Positions 36,414 through 44,103 of a stretch of 64,000 nucleotides of DNA are shown here, piece after piece. A program made the translations under genes and the position numbers. Position 1 is the stretch's first letter, and every line of letters begins with the position of its first letter. Source of the DNA: Neisseriaceae bacterium (GTDB lineage: Bacteria; Pseudomonadota; Gammaproteobacteria; Burkholderiales; Neisseriaceae); assembly GCA_017991555.1 (NCBI GenBank), contig JAGOQM010000003.1, positions 1 to 64,000 on the forward strand. Direction: 5' to 3'. The notes beneath the pieces are model-generated. The model worked only from the letters and a program-made list of their open reading frames with translations, was not told the DNA's origin and did not search any database.

Positions 36414-36911
36414 TTATAAAACCTTAATGGCCGCATCGTAATCAGGCTCTTCGCTGATTTCCGCCACCAATTGGCTGTGCAAGACTTTGTTGTCTTCGTC
36501 CAGCACCACCACAGCACGGGCACACAGGCCGGCCAAAGGCCCCGTCGCAATGTCGACACCATAAGCCTGTTTGAAATCCCAACCGCGCATGGTTGACAGC
36601 GTCACCACGTTGTCTAAGCCTTCGGCACCGCAAAAACGGGCTTGGGCAAACGGCAAGTCGGCAGAAATACACAGCACCACGGTGTTGTCTAAGGTACTGG
36701 CCAACTGATTAAAACGGCGCACCGAAGTCGCGCAGGTACCGGTGTCCACGCTGGGGAAAATATTCAACACTTTGCGCTTGCCGGCTAGGCTGGCCAAGCT
36801 CGTGTCGGCTAGGTCTTTAGCCACTAAGGTGAAATCGGCCGCTGCAGCGCCCACTTGTGGGAAGGTGCCTTTAACGTCTACTGGGTTATTTTTTAGCGTA
36901 ACAGTACTCAT
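36414..36911 (-). CDS. tpx: Thiol peroxidase Tpx
   Basis: The 165-residue form starts at 36911, behind AAGGA; the upstream in-frame extension to 36983 has no ribosome site. Peroxidatic Cys60 lies in [19 protein letters not shown], and resolving Cys94 in [12 protein letters not shown]. This is the atypical two-Cys arrangement of bacterial Tpx. It reduces hydrogen and alkyl peroxides with thioredoxin. It is a single gene ending at a bidirectional terminator. Confidence 0.96.
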   Translation of the reverse strand: MSTVTLKNNPVDVKGTFPQVGAAAADFTLVAKDLADTSLASLAGKRKVLNIFPSVDTGTCATSVRRFNQLASTLDNTVVLCISADLPFAQARFCGAEGLDNVVTLSTMRGWDFKQAYGVDIATGPLAGLCARAVVVLDEDNKVLHSQLVAEISEEPDYDAAIKVL

Positions 36912-37065
36912 GATGTGTCCTTTGCTGATGAGGGAAGACGCTCGATGCTGCCAGGCAGCAGCAAGCGGGTGGTTTGTCTTCATTGTACGGCCTTAACCGT
37001 ACATTTCAAACCCTTTTACACTTCAATCAAAACGCACGCGCAACGCCTATGCCAACGGCACTGGC

Positions 37066-37662
37066 CTAGGCTTCGGATTCATCCACGGCCTGCCATATCA
37101 GGGCGACTTGCATGCATAAGCGCGCTTCTAAATCGGCACAAGACTGTTTTTCAAACGTGTGCGAAATGCCCAAGTAAAAATAGCTGGCCACCAAGGCATC
37201 GGCAATCTGATGGGATTCAAAGCGGCTACGCAGGCGGCCATCCTTTCTGGCGGCCTCAATCAGCTCGGCCAGCTGCTCGGCAAACGCCATGATGACGATG
37301 TTTTCGCGCTCAATTGTGCCCGCACTTTCCATAAACGCCCGCACCACCGTCGCCATTAATGGCCCTAGGGCGGTGAATCGGCGTAACGACAAGATCAAGA
37401 GGTGAGTGATTTGATTTTGCACCGTCCCCAGCGCGCTCAAGGTCTCCCACTCTGGCGCCAACAAGGCTTGCTGTGCGTGGCCATAATGGCGCAAAACATC
37501 GTCTTTACGCGCAAAATAGTTGAAAAATGTGCCTTTCGCAATGCCGCAGGCATCGGTGATCTGCTGCACCGTCACCGCTTCAAAGCCATGCGCGATAAAA
37601 AGCGCCATCGCCTGCTCGTAAATCTGGTTTTTAACCGCCTCACGCTGTTGTGTTCTTAACAT
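37066..37662 (-). CDS. TetR-family transcriptional regulator
   Basis: The 198-residue form starts at 37662 (MLRTQQRE), six bases after GGGAA; an ATG at 37674 is the alternative. The TetR helix-turn-helix lies at about residues 20-60: FEAVTVQQITDACGIAKGTFFNYFARK. The C-terminal ligand domain is divergent. A tandem palindromic operator sits 15-45 bp upstream (37677-37707), so autorepression is likely. The gene diverges from the AI-2E-family gene, which may be a second target. Confidence 0.9.
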   Translation of the reverse strand: MLRTQQREAVKNQIYEQAMALFIAHGFEAVTVQQITDACGIAKGTFFNYFARKDDVLRHYGHAQQALLAPEWETLSALGTVQNQITHLLILSLRRFTALGPLMATVVRAFMESAGTIERENIVIMAFAEQLAELIEAARKDGRLRSRFESHQIADALVASYFYLGISHTFEKQSCADLEARLCMQVALIWQAVDESEA

Positions 37663-37676
37663 TTTAATTCCCATTA

Positions 37677-37707
37677 ATGACCGTGGTCATATGATGACCG
37701 CGGTCAT
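37677..37707. promoter_or_regulatory. Double palindromic operator, probable TetR binding sites
   Basis: ATGACCGTGGTCAT (37677-37690) and ATGACCGCGGTCAT (37694-37707) are two 14-bp palindromes centred 17 bp apart. They share ATGACC/GGTCAT arms, directly upstream of the TetR gene. The layout suits cooperative binding of two TetR dimers. Confidence 0.85.
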
Positions 37708-37890
37708 TATGAATTATTTTAAATGTTATGTCAGCAAATATTTCTAATCGGCTGGCAAGGCCGATCCGATGCTTGGCGAAGGGCCATGATATAATAGCCA
37801 ATGACCGTCATGGCAGGCTCTACGCGCCCAAGCCCATGATGCATGGCAGCGCGCCTGACGCCGTCCTTACCTACTCTGGATACCCTAACC

Positions 37891-38919
37891 ATGCCTGACA
37901 AAGACGCCCCCTTTATTGAAGCAAGAAAACTGATCCTGGCCAGCTACCTTTTGGCGGCACTGGCGCTCTTTGGCATTTTAAAATTTCACTTACTGTCGGC
38001 GCTGTTTGCCGGCCTGCTGGTGTATGAATTGGTGGTGCTCATTGCCACCCGCTCGATCGTGGCCAAGCTTGGCCGCCCAGGCGCGCGCTTTGCCTCTGTA
38101 TCCATTTTGGCCATCGTCATTGTGGCCGCCATCGTGGGCATCGGCTTCGGCATTGCGTCGATCTTTTACGGTGAACACAACGCCATTCCCTCGGTGATGC
38201 AAAAAACCGCCGAAATTGTGGGCACCATCCACAGCTATCTTCCCCGTTGGTTAAGCAACCTACTGCCCCAAAACATTGATGAGTGGCAGGCTTCCGTACT
38301 GGACTATTTAAAAGAACACGGCGACCAGCTCCAGCTATTTGGCGGCCGCGCTGGGCGCAGCATACTGCACATATTATTTGGCATGGTGATCGGGGCTTTG
38401 GTGGCGCTGTACAGCCTGACTCAGCCCACTCGCCTAGGCTTACTGCCACGGGTGTTGCGGTCTCGGCTCCACAAGTTAGCCGATGCGTTTCATGAAATTA
38501 TTTTTTCGCAAATTAAAATTTCTGCCATTAACGCCCTGCTGACCTGGCTGTACTTAGACGGTATTTTGGCGCTGACGGGCTACCATTTGCCATTGACCAA
38601 GACCCTGGTGGTGTTGACCTTCTTCTTTGGCCTCTTGCCGATCATTGGCAACTTGATCACCAACACCCTGATTGTCATCATCAGCATGACCCATTCGGTT
38701 GAATTAGGCATTGTGTCCTTACTGTTCTTAATGGTGATTCACAAGCTGGAATATTTTCTTAACGCCAAGATTATTGGCTCTCGCATTCATGCCCGCACCT
38801 GGGAGTTGCTGATTGCGATGGTGGTGATGGAGGCCCTATTCGGCCTGCCTGGCGTGGTTGCCGCCCCAATATATTACGCGTATTTAAAAAATGAGCTCAA
38901 AGCGGCTAAACTCCTGTAG
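37891..38919 (+). CDS. AI-2E-family membrane transporter
   Basis: About eight hydrophobic segments are arranged in the AI-2E/PerM pattern: an N-terminal pair, a periplasmic region (PRWLSNLLPQNIDEW), then SQIKISAINALLTWLYLDG and LLPIIGNLITNTLIVIIS. Members are proposed to export autoinducer-2 or other solutes, or to act as sodium/proton antiporters. I chose ATG 37891 (342 residues, weak GGA site); an in-frame ATG at 37843 would add 16 residues. A terminator follows. Confidence 0.83.
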   Translation: MPDKDAPFIEARKLILASYLLAALALFGILKFHLLSALFAGLLVYELVVLIATRSIVAKLGRPGARFASVSILAIVIVAAIVGIGFGIASIFYGEHNAIPSVMQKTAEIVGTIHSYLPRWLSNLLPQNIDEWQASVLDYLKEHGDQLQLFGGRAGRSILHILFGMVIGALVALYSLTQPTRLGLLPRVLRSRLHKLADAFHEIIFSQIKISAINALLTWLYLDGILALTGYHLPLTKTLVVLTFFFGLLPIIGNLITNTLIVIISMTHSVELGIVSLLFLMVIHKLEYFLNAKIIGSRIHARTWELLIAMVVMEALFGLPGVVAAPIYYAYLKNELKAAKLL

Positions 38920-38936
38920 CCCCAACATTTCTGATC

Positions 38937-38962
38937 GCCCTGACCCAGTCAGGGCTTTTTTT
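38937..38962 (+). terminator. Terminator of the AI-2E-family gene
   Basis: An 8-bp stem GCCCTGAC/GTCAGGGC with a 3-nt loop is followed by seven T. Confidence 0.92.
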
Positions 38963-38988
38963 GGCCGCGGATGCCTGTCCTGCGGGCA

Positions 38989-39015
38989 CAAAAAAAGCAC
39001 GGCTGACACCGTGCT
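38989..39015 (-). terminator. Terminator of the DUF924 gene
   Basis: On the minus strand AGCACGG/CCGTGCT with a 6-nt loop is followed by a run of T (A-run at 38990-38996 on the plus strand). Confidence 0.88.
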
Positions 39016-39039
39016 TTAAACTTATTGCATCTGATCGAA

Positions 39040-39582
39040 TTAGAAAGAAGACCCGTCTTCTTGTAAAAAGGCAATTTCCTCTTCGCTAGAAGAACGGCTC
39101 AGCGCTTTATTGCGATGCGGGTAGCGGCCGAATCGATCAATAATGGCTTTATGGCGCATTTCAAAATCTAAGGTATTGGCGTCGGTGTGCTCGGTAAACA
39201 AACGTACCGCTTCAACGTGGATGGCCGCCGACTCAGAGTGCATGTATGGCATCAGCGCAAACTGACGGTATGGCCCGGTTAGGCCAGCAAACTCTGGCAG
39301 CGCCACCAGCTCTTGAGCCAGCACTAAGGCCATGCCGTCCTGACTAAACGCTGTGGGCTGTTCGCGGCAAAGATTGCGCGAAAACTGATCCAGCACGATG
39401 ATTTCGGCCACGCGGCCTTCGGGGCTACTGCGCCAATGCGCCAGCTCAGCCTGTTTGGCTTTAGCCCATACCTGCCCAAACTTGGTTCGAAGGACGGCAT
39501 CAAAATCATCACTTTTAGCAAACCAATACGGCTGTGCTTCAGCACTGAACCAAAAAGCCAATACGTTTTTCATTTCTTGCAT
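39040..39582 (-). CDS. DUF924-family protein
   Basis: The 180-residue product starts at an ATG at 39582, eight bases after AGGAG; an upstream GTG at 39591 overlaps that site and is unlikely. The DUF924 pattern is clear: VLAFWFSAEAQPYWF at the N terminus, then IIVLDQFSRNLCREQPTAF, ALMPYMHSES and HRNKALSR. The family forms an all-helical TPR-like fold and its biochemical role is unknown. It is monocistronic. Confidence 0.9.
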   Translation of the reverse strand: MQEMKNVLAFWFSAEAQPYWFAKSDDFDAVLRTKFGQVWAKAKQAELAHWRSSPEGRVAEIIVLDQFSRNLCREQPTAFSQDGMALVLAQELVALPEFAGLTGPYRQFALMPYMHSESAAIHVEAVRLFTEHTDANTLDFEMRHKAIIDRFGRYPHRNKALSRSSSEEEIAFLQEDGSSF

Positions 39583-39812
39583 GATCGACACTCCTATTTG
39601 AGATAAATTCAGTATAAACGATTTGTATTATTTTAGTGGGCTTATCCGACCGTTCCGCGCCAGAACCCTGTTATGTCACGCCGTTCCAAAAAAGGAACAA
39701 TCCGTTAAGTTTTTGCAGACTACCCCCATCGGGCGTCCTGCCTCATCATCTCCGTATCCCAGCACTCAATGCCGAGGGTTGGTGTATTTTAACCTTAAAA
39801 AAAGGAATCATG

Positions 39813-40442
39813 ATGACAAAATCTTACGCTCGCTTAGATAAAGACAACGCAGCGGTTTTATTGGTAGACCACCAAGCAGGCCTATTGTCGCTGGTACGAG
39901 ACATTGAACCCGATAAATTTAAAAATAACGTCTTGGCTTTGGCCGATTTAGCCGCCTACTTTAACCTGCCCACCCTTTTAACCACCAGCTTTGAAGACGG
40001 ACCTAATGGCCCTTTGATGCCGGAACTGACGCAACGATTCCCGGATGCCCCCTACATCGCTCGCCCAGGCCAAATCAATGCCTGGGACAACCAAGACTTT
40101 GTTGAGGCGGTTAAAGCCACCGGCAAAAAACAGCTGATCATTGCCGGCGTGGTGACCGAAGTCTGCGTGGCCTTTCCCGCCCTTTCGGCCTTAGCAGAAG
40201 GCTTTGAGGTATTTGTGATCACCGATGCCTCTGGCACCTTTAACGCCCTCACCCGCGACAGCGCCTGGGACCGCATGTCGAACGCAGGCGCCCAACTGAT
40301 GACCTGGTTTGGGGCCGCCTGCGAACTACACCGCGACTGGCGCAACGATGTAGAAGGCTTAGGCACACTGTTTGCCAACCACATCCCTGATTACCAAAAC
40401 CTCATGAACAGCTACAGCACCGCCACCCAAACCAAGGCCTAA
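39813..40442 (+). CDS. ycaC: Isochorismatase-family hydrolase, YcaC-like
   Basis: The 209-residue form starts at 39813, six bases after AAGGA; an adjacent ATG at 39810 is also possible. Long upstream in-frame sequence to 39636 is rejected. It matches Escherichia coli YcaC closely along its length as I recall it, with Asp19 in LLVDHQAG and the nucleophile Cys118 in VVTEVCVAFPALSA. YcaC is an octameric cysteine hydrolase of unresolved substrate. A LysR gene converges on it from the right and a shared terminator separates them. Confidence 0.92.
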   Translation: MTKSYARLDKDNAAVLLVDHQAGLLSLVRDIEPDKFKNNVLALADLAAYFNLPTLLTTSFEDGPNGPLMPELTQRFPDAPYIARPGQINAWDNQDFVEAVKATGKKQLIIAGVVTEVCVAFPALSALAEGFEVFVITDASGTFNALTRDSAWDRMSNAGAQLMTWFGAACELHRDWRNDVEGLGTLFANHIPDYQNLMNSYSTATQTKA

Positions 40443-40455
40443 GCGGCCCAAATTA

Positions 40456-40487
40456 AAACGCCTACGGTTGCTGCCGTAGGCGTTTGC
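40456..40487. terminator. Bidirectional terminator between ycaC and the LysR gene
   Basis: AAACGCCTACGG/CCGTAGGCGTTT forms a 12-bp stem with a 6-nt loop. T-richness is modest on both sides. Confidence 0.75.
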
Positions 40488-40496
40488 CGCTGTGGT

Positions 40497-41408
40497 TTAA
40501 TCTTCACACAGGCATTTAAACTTTTGCGCCAGATAGTCCAGCAGCAGCCTGACCGCCGGCAGCTGCCCCCGCCGAGAAGGATACACTGCGTGCACAATTT
40601 CTCGCCGCGGCGCCCAGTCGGGCAATACCGACACCAACTCACCGCTGTCCAGCTGGGTTTGAATCATCAATAGCGGCAGCTGCACCACCCCCACCCCCAC
40701 CAGCGCCGCATCGCGTAGCGCCACCATATCGGTGGTGACGTAACGGGGCCGATGATGCAAGGCCACCTGCCGTTCTTCGGGCCCAAACAGCGTCCACACG
40801 TGGGCATTTTGTGGCTGTCCAATGGCCAAGCTTGGCCATTCGGCTAGGTCTGCAGGGGCATCGGGCAAGCCGCCCATTGCCTTCACCAGCTTAGGGCTGG
40901 CCACCAGGCACTGGCCGCGCTCGGCCAACACCCGCAACACCAGCTCGCTGTCTGCCAACGGCCCTGGGCGCACCCGAATCGCCATGTCAAAACCCTCACC
41001 CACCACATCCACAGCGCGGTTACTGGCGTCTAGATGCACAATAATGTGTGGATAGGCCAGCATAAACTCGGCCAGCATCGGCCCAATATTGACGTGTAAT
41101 AAAGCCACCGGGCAGGACACCCGCACCACGCCTTTCGGCTCGCTTTGCACCGCCATAATGGCCTCATGCGCGGCATCGGCCTCGACCAGCATGGCCTGGC
41201 AATGCTCAAAAAACGTTTGGCCTAGGTCTGTCAGCGAAAAACGGCGGGTGGAGCGATGGATCAAACGCACGCCCAAGCGCTCTTCCAGCAGGGCCACACG
41301 CCGACTCAGCTTGGATTTGGGAATGCCTAAAGCGCGGCCAGCGGCTGAAAAGCCACCGTACTCAATGACTTTAACGAAATAATATAAATCATTTAAATCT
41401 GCTTGCAT
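40497..41408 (-). CDS. LysR-family transcriptional regulator
   Basis: The 303-residue protein has the LysR helix-turn-helix in residues 1-60 (YFVKVIEYGGFSAAGRALGIPKSKLSRRVALLEERLGVRLI). The substrate-binding domain follows. It resembles the LysR regulators found beside pirin and isochorismatase-family genes. Here ycaC lies downstream and pirin and yceI lie divergently upstream, so these are the most likely targets. Confidence 0.9.
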   Translation of the reverse strand: MQADLNDLYYFVKVIEYGGFSAAGRALGIPKSKLSRRVALLEERLGVRLIHRSTRRFSLTDLGQTFFEHCQAMLVEADAAHEAIMAVQSEPKGVVRVSCPVALLHVNIGPMLAEFMLAYPHIIVHLDASNRAVDVVGEGFDMAIRVRPGPLADSELVLRVLAERGQCLVASPKLVKAMGGLPDAPADLAEWPSLAIGQPQNAHVWTLFGPEERQVALHHRPRYVTTDMVALRDAALVGVGVVQLPLLMIQTQLDSGELVSVLPDWAPRREIVHAVYPSRRGQLPAVRLLLDYLAQKFKCLCED

Positions 41409-41546
41409 GGTGACCTCACCGTTCTACATTGTTCTAATAATGAAACAATCAGTGTCGATTTTAACGGCTACCACTCATTTTGTCACACGCTTATAATCAA
41501 TCCATCGTTTGTAGCTCGAATAAAAGCCCAGCGTATATAGCCAGAT

Positions 41547-41790
41547 ACTTTAAACTCACCACCTTTCCCTTAGGTGAAGTACCGTTCCCCTTTTAGCCGC
41601 CGAGGCGGTTCGTGCGGGGCCGGGGCTTTAAGGCAAAGTTGTTTGAGTATTTGGCCGAAGGCTCAAATATGAGTTTTTGCCGCCGGCCACGTGCGGGCCA
41701 ACGAGGGCACCCGCGTAGCGGGCGGATAAAGTGGGGTGGTACTTCGCCTAAAGGAGACACTGTCAGAAGAAGGTCGATGAAATTGAGACA
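41547..41790. repeat. Interspersed repeat, family A, single-arm copy
   Basis: The left end contains AAACTCACCACCTTTCCC and AGGTGAAGTACC (to 41583). The right end contains the inverted GGTACTTCGCCTAAAGG (from 41738) and an AATTGAGACACGTCTT tail. Both ends recur at 51813 and 52385. The GC-rich core differs in part but shares the AGCCGCCGAG and ACGAGGGCACCCGC-type stretches. No coding capacity is evident. It resembles a MITE-like or REP-like element. Confidence 0.7.
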
Positions 41791-41825
41791 CGTCTTCTGC
41801 AAACAACAAACGTTGGCTTTTTAGT

Positions 41826-41925
41826 GCTTCGTAAAGTGAATCGTGACCCACATCGCCTTTGGGTTACATGATCAGAAGCATTAAAGCTAGTGGGTAGGCT
41901 ACGCTTTACCACACCCTACTGCTAC
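41826..41925. repeat. Interspersed repeat, family B
   Basis: It contains ATCGTGACCCACATCGCCTTTG and GTGGGTAGGCTACGCTTTACC (41890 on). Both motifs reappear in reverse order at 49756-49855. The GTGGGTAGGCT...CCTAC core is an imperfect palindrome of the REP-like type. Confidence 0.6.
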
Positions 41926-42001
41926 GGCTATCCAAATGTATTGAAGCCACAGCAAAACATCATTCATTGCTCAGAAACCCTGCAACAGAAAGGACAACCC
42001 C

Positions 42002-42862
42002 ATGAAACACATTAATGCCGTTTACAGCGCCCCGCAAGGCCATTGGGTCGGCGATGGGTTTCCCGTACGGTCCTTATTCTCTTATCAAACCCTAGGCCGT
42101 CAGCTTAGCCCGTTCTTGCTGCTTGACTACGCTGGCCCGGCTGAGTTTACGCCAACCGATCAAGCCCGCGGCGTGGGCATTCACCCGCACCGAGGTTTTG
42201 AGACCGTCACCATTGTGTATCAGGGCGCCGTCGCCCACGAAGACTCCACTGGCCAAGGCGGTGAAATTGGCCCTGGTGATGTCCAGTGGATGACGGCCGG
42301 TGCCGGCATTCTGCACCAGGAACACCATGCGCCCAGCTTTGCACAAAGTGGTGGCACGCTCCAAATGGTGCAACTGTGGGTGAACCTACCGGCCGCAGAC
42401 AAAATGACGCCACCTCGCTATCAGGCCATTGTGGCGCCAGACATCCCCAGCGTGGTGTTGGCCGACACAACCAGCACGCTGCGGGTCATTGCGGGCCAGT
42501 TTGAAGGCCACCAGGGCCCTGCCCAAACCTTTAGCCCCGTGCAGGTTTGGGACATGCGCCTAAGCCCAGGCCAGGTGCATGAATTCACCTTGACCGAAGG
42601 CGACAGCGCCGCCATCATCGTGCTTGACGGCAGCATTTTAATCAACGGTAACGCCTTGGTTAGACAAGCAGATTTAGCCCTATTGTCACAAGACGGCCAA
42701 CAGTTTAATCTAGAAGCCACGACCGACAGCCTGGTACTGCTCCTCAGTGGTACACCGCTGAAGGAACCCATTGCTGGGCATGGGCCGTTCGTGATGAATA
42801 CAGAAGCAGAAATTCAACAGGCTTTTGCTGACATCAACAGCGGCCATTTTGGATATCTTTAA
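42002..42862 (+). CDS. Pirin-family protein
   Basis: The 286-residue bicupin has the conserved metal-binding IHPHRGFETVTIVYQG (His60, His62 region) and the TAGAGILHQEHH stretch supplying further His and Glu ligands. It also has the C-terminal cupin seen in pirins. Pirins bind iron and are tied to redox-dependent regulation or quercetin dioxygenase activity. It is followed by a YceI gene after 36 bp on the same strand. Confidence 0.92.
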   Translation: MKHINAVYSAPQGHWVGDGFPVRSLFSYQTLGRQLSPFLLLDYAGPAEFTPTDQARGVGIHPHRGFETVTIVYQGAVAHEDSTGQGGEIGPGDVQWMTAGAGILHQEHHAPSFAQSGGTLQMVQLWVNLPAADKMTPPRYQAIVAPDIPSVVLADTTSTLRVIAGQFEGHQGPAQTFSPVQVWDMRLSPGQVHEFTLTEGDSAAIIVLDGSILINGNALVRQADLALLSQDGQQFNLEATTDSLVLLLSGTPLKEPIAGHGPFVMNTEAEIQQAFADINSGHFGYL

Positions 42863-42898
42863 CTTTTATTTAATTAACCATTTAGAAAAGGACACTCT

Positions 42899-43471
42899 AT
42901 GTTGACTTTGAAAAAGTACGCCATCGGCCTGTTATTTGCCCTACCCCTTGCAGCGCAAGCCGCACCTTGGGCCATCGACGCCTCTCATGCCCGCATCGGT
43001 TTTAACATTGACCACATGGGGTATTCCACCACCTATGGCCAATTTAATGCCTATCAAGGCACGGTTGACTATGATCCCGCCAAACCCGCGCAGACCAAAA
43101 TCAACTTCACCATCGACGTGAACAGCCTAGACAGCAGCTGGAAAGCTCGTGACGAGCATTTGTTGAATGCCGACTTTTTCAATGCGGCCAAATACCCAAC
43201 CATGACCTTCGTGAGCAGTAAGTACACCCCAAAAGGGGGCAATAAAGCCACAGTAGACGGCAACCTCACGCTTTTAGGCGTGACCAAACCGATTACCCTA
43301 GAGGTGACGCTCAACAAGCATGACGTGAGCCCATTGACCAAGCTCGACACCATTGGCTTTAAAGCCACCACCGTGATTAAGCGTAGCCAATGGGGCATGA
43401 CCACCTTTTTACCGGCCGTGTCGGACGATGTACACATCAGCATTGATGCCGAACTCAACCCAGCGAAATAG
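42899..43471 (+). CDS. YceI-family periplasmic lipid-binding protein
   Basis: The 190-residue precursor has a signal peptide (cleavage after AQA near residue 21). The lipocalin-like YceI fold follows: WAIDASHARIGFNIDHMG, DAYF-like DEHLLNADFFNAAKYPTMTF, GNLTLLGVTKPITLEV and RSQWGM. These proteins bind polyisoprenoids such as ubiquinone precursors and respond to stress or high pH in E. coli. It is probably co-transcribed with the pirin gene. Confidence 0.93.
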   Translation: MLTLKKYAIGLLFALPLAAQAAPWAIDASHARIGFNIDHMGYSTTYGQFNAYQGTVDYDPAKPAQTKINFTIDVNSLDSSWKARDEHLLNADFFNAAKYPTMTFVSSKYTPKGGNKATVDGNLTLLGVTKPITLEVTLNKHDVSPLTKLDTIGFKATTVIKRSQWGMTTFLPAVSDDVHISIDAELNPAK

Positions 43472-43517
43472 TCGCTTGATTTAAGCTTTAAGCTGCCCCA
43501 TTTTCAATGTGGTTTAG

Positions 43518-43552
43518 ACCCCGCTCGGCGCTCGTCCGGCGGGGTTCTTTTT
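43518..43552 (+). terminator. Probable terminator after the YceI gene
   Basis: ACCCCGC pairs with GCGGGGT around a GC-rich loop, followed by TCTTTTT. Confidence 0.75.
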
Positions 43553-43692
43553 AATGTCCGCGCCGCATAACCCCACGGTGCGGTATTTTTTATGAGGGCC
43601 GACATGGCATCTGATCGGTGGGCTTTGCTGTAGCCATCATACCGTGCATTTTCTTAGGGTGAGTATGGCCCACCGGACCAGTTTAGCGCGCC

Positions 43693-43878
43693 CTAAGCAA
43701 CCACAAAACCGGTGGTCTTGCCTGATTCTACCGAGAGTGGCTCATTGCCTGCGCGGCCTTTAATAACCTGATCGAATGCATGCATACATACGGTTGGGCC
43801 TGCGGTGCTGTGCCCACCTTTATGAATGCCTGTGGCTTCTCCATCCGCATACTGAACGACCACAAAAAAAACCATCAA
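43693..43878 (-). CDS. Small hypothetical ORF (61 aa)
   Basis: A complete frame from ATG 43878 to a TAG at 43693 has codon use like its neighbours. Its composition is plausible (Gly/Ala-rich, no low complexity; GIHKGGHSTAGPTVCMHAF). The ribosome site is weak. Nothing in it is recognised. It could be a small protein, the end of a decayed gene, or chance. Confidence 0.35.
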   Translation of the reverse strand: MMVFFVVVQYADGEATGIHKGGHSTAGPTVCMHAFDQVIKGRAGNEPLSVESGKTTGFVVA

Positions 43879-43922
43879 TCCATGACCTTGCTTAACGTGT
43901 TGTGCCGCATCACAAAAATCAT

Positions 43923-43936
43923 TTGACTTAAGTCAA
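43923..43936. promoter_or_regulatory. FNR/ANR-type box upstream of cydAB
   Basis: TTGACTTAAGTCAA is a perfect palindrome matching the TTGA(C/T)-N4-(A/G)TCAA consensus of FNR/ANR regulators. It lies 168 bp before cydA, and low-oxygen induction of a bd oxidase fits. Confidence 0.8.
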
Positions 43937-43959
43937 ACAAAGCCGTACGATTCGTATTG

Positions 43960-43975
43960 TTCAGTAAATACTGAA
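43960..43975. promoter_or_regulatory. Second palindrome in the cydA promoter region
   Basis: TTCAGTA-AA-TACTGAA is a perfect 7+2+7 inverted repeat, 23 bp downstream of the FNR-type box. It probably overlaps the promoter -10 or start site. A repressor site is likely but the protein is unknown. Confidence 0.5.
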
Positions 43976-44103
43976 ATGTCAAAATTATCAGAAGCCCTCG
44001 CCGACAGGCCAAGGCGAGCTGGCGGCTGTCTGCCCTCTTGGAACATACTTGAAATTAATACTTACAAGTTAATAAACCAATTAAATAGAATGAAAGAATA
44101 ACC

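Larger units (their letters stand above)
41409..42001. other. Repeat-bearing intergenic region between LysR and pirin genes
   Basis: 593 bp carry two non-coding repeat elements (entries at 41547 and 41826) and presumably the divergent LysR and pirin promoters. Short frames here fall within the repeats and look non-coding. Confidence 0.6.

Noticed and set aside
39636..39812. Extended N terminus of the YcaC-like protein
   Set aside because: The protein from 39813 matches YcaC full length and has an AAGGA site; the upstream part has no family resemblance.
41612..41851. ORFs within the 41.5-41.9 kb repeat
   Set aside because: Overlapping frames on both strands inside a repeat element, Arg/Pro-rich, no ribosome sites.
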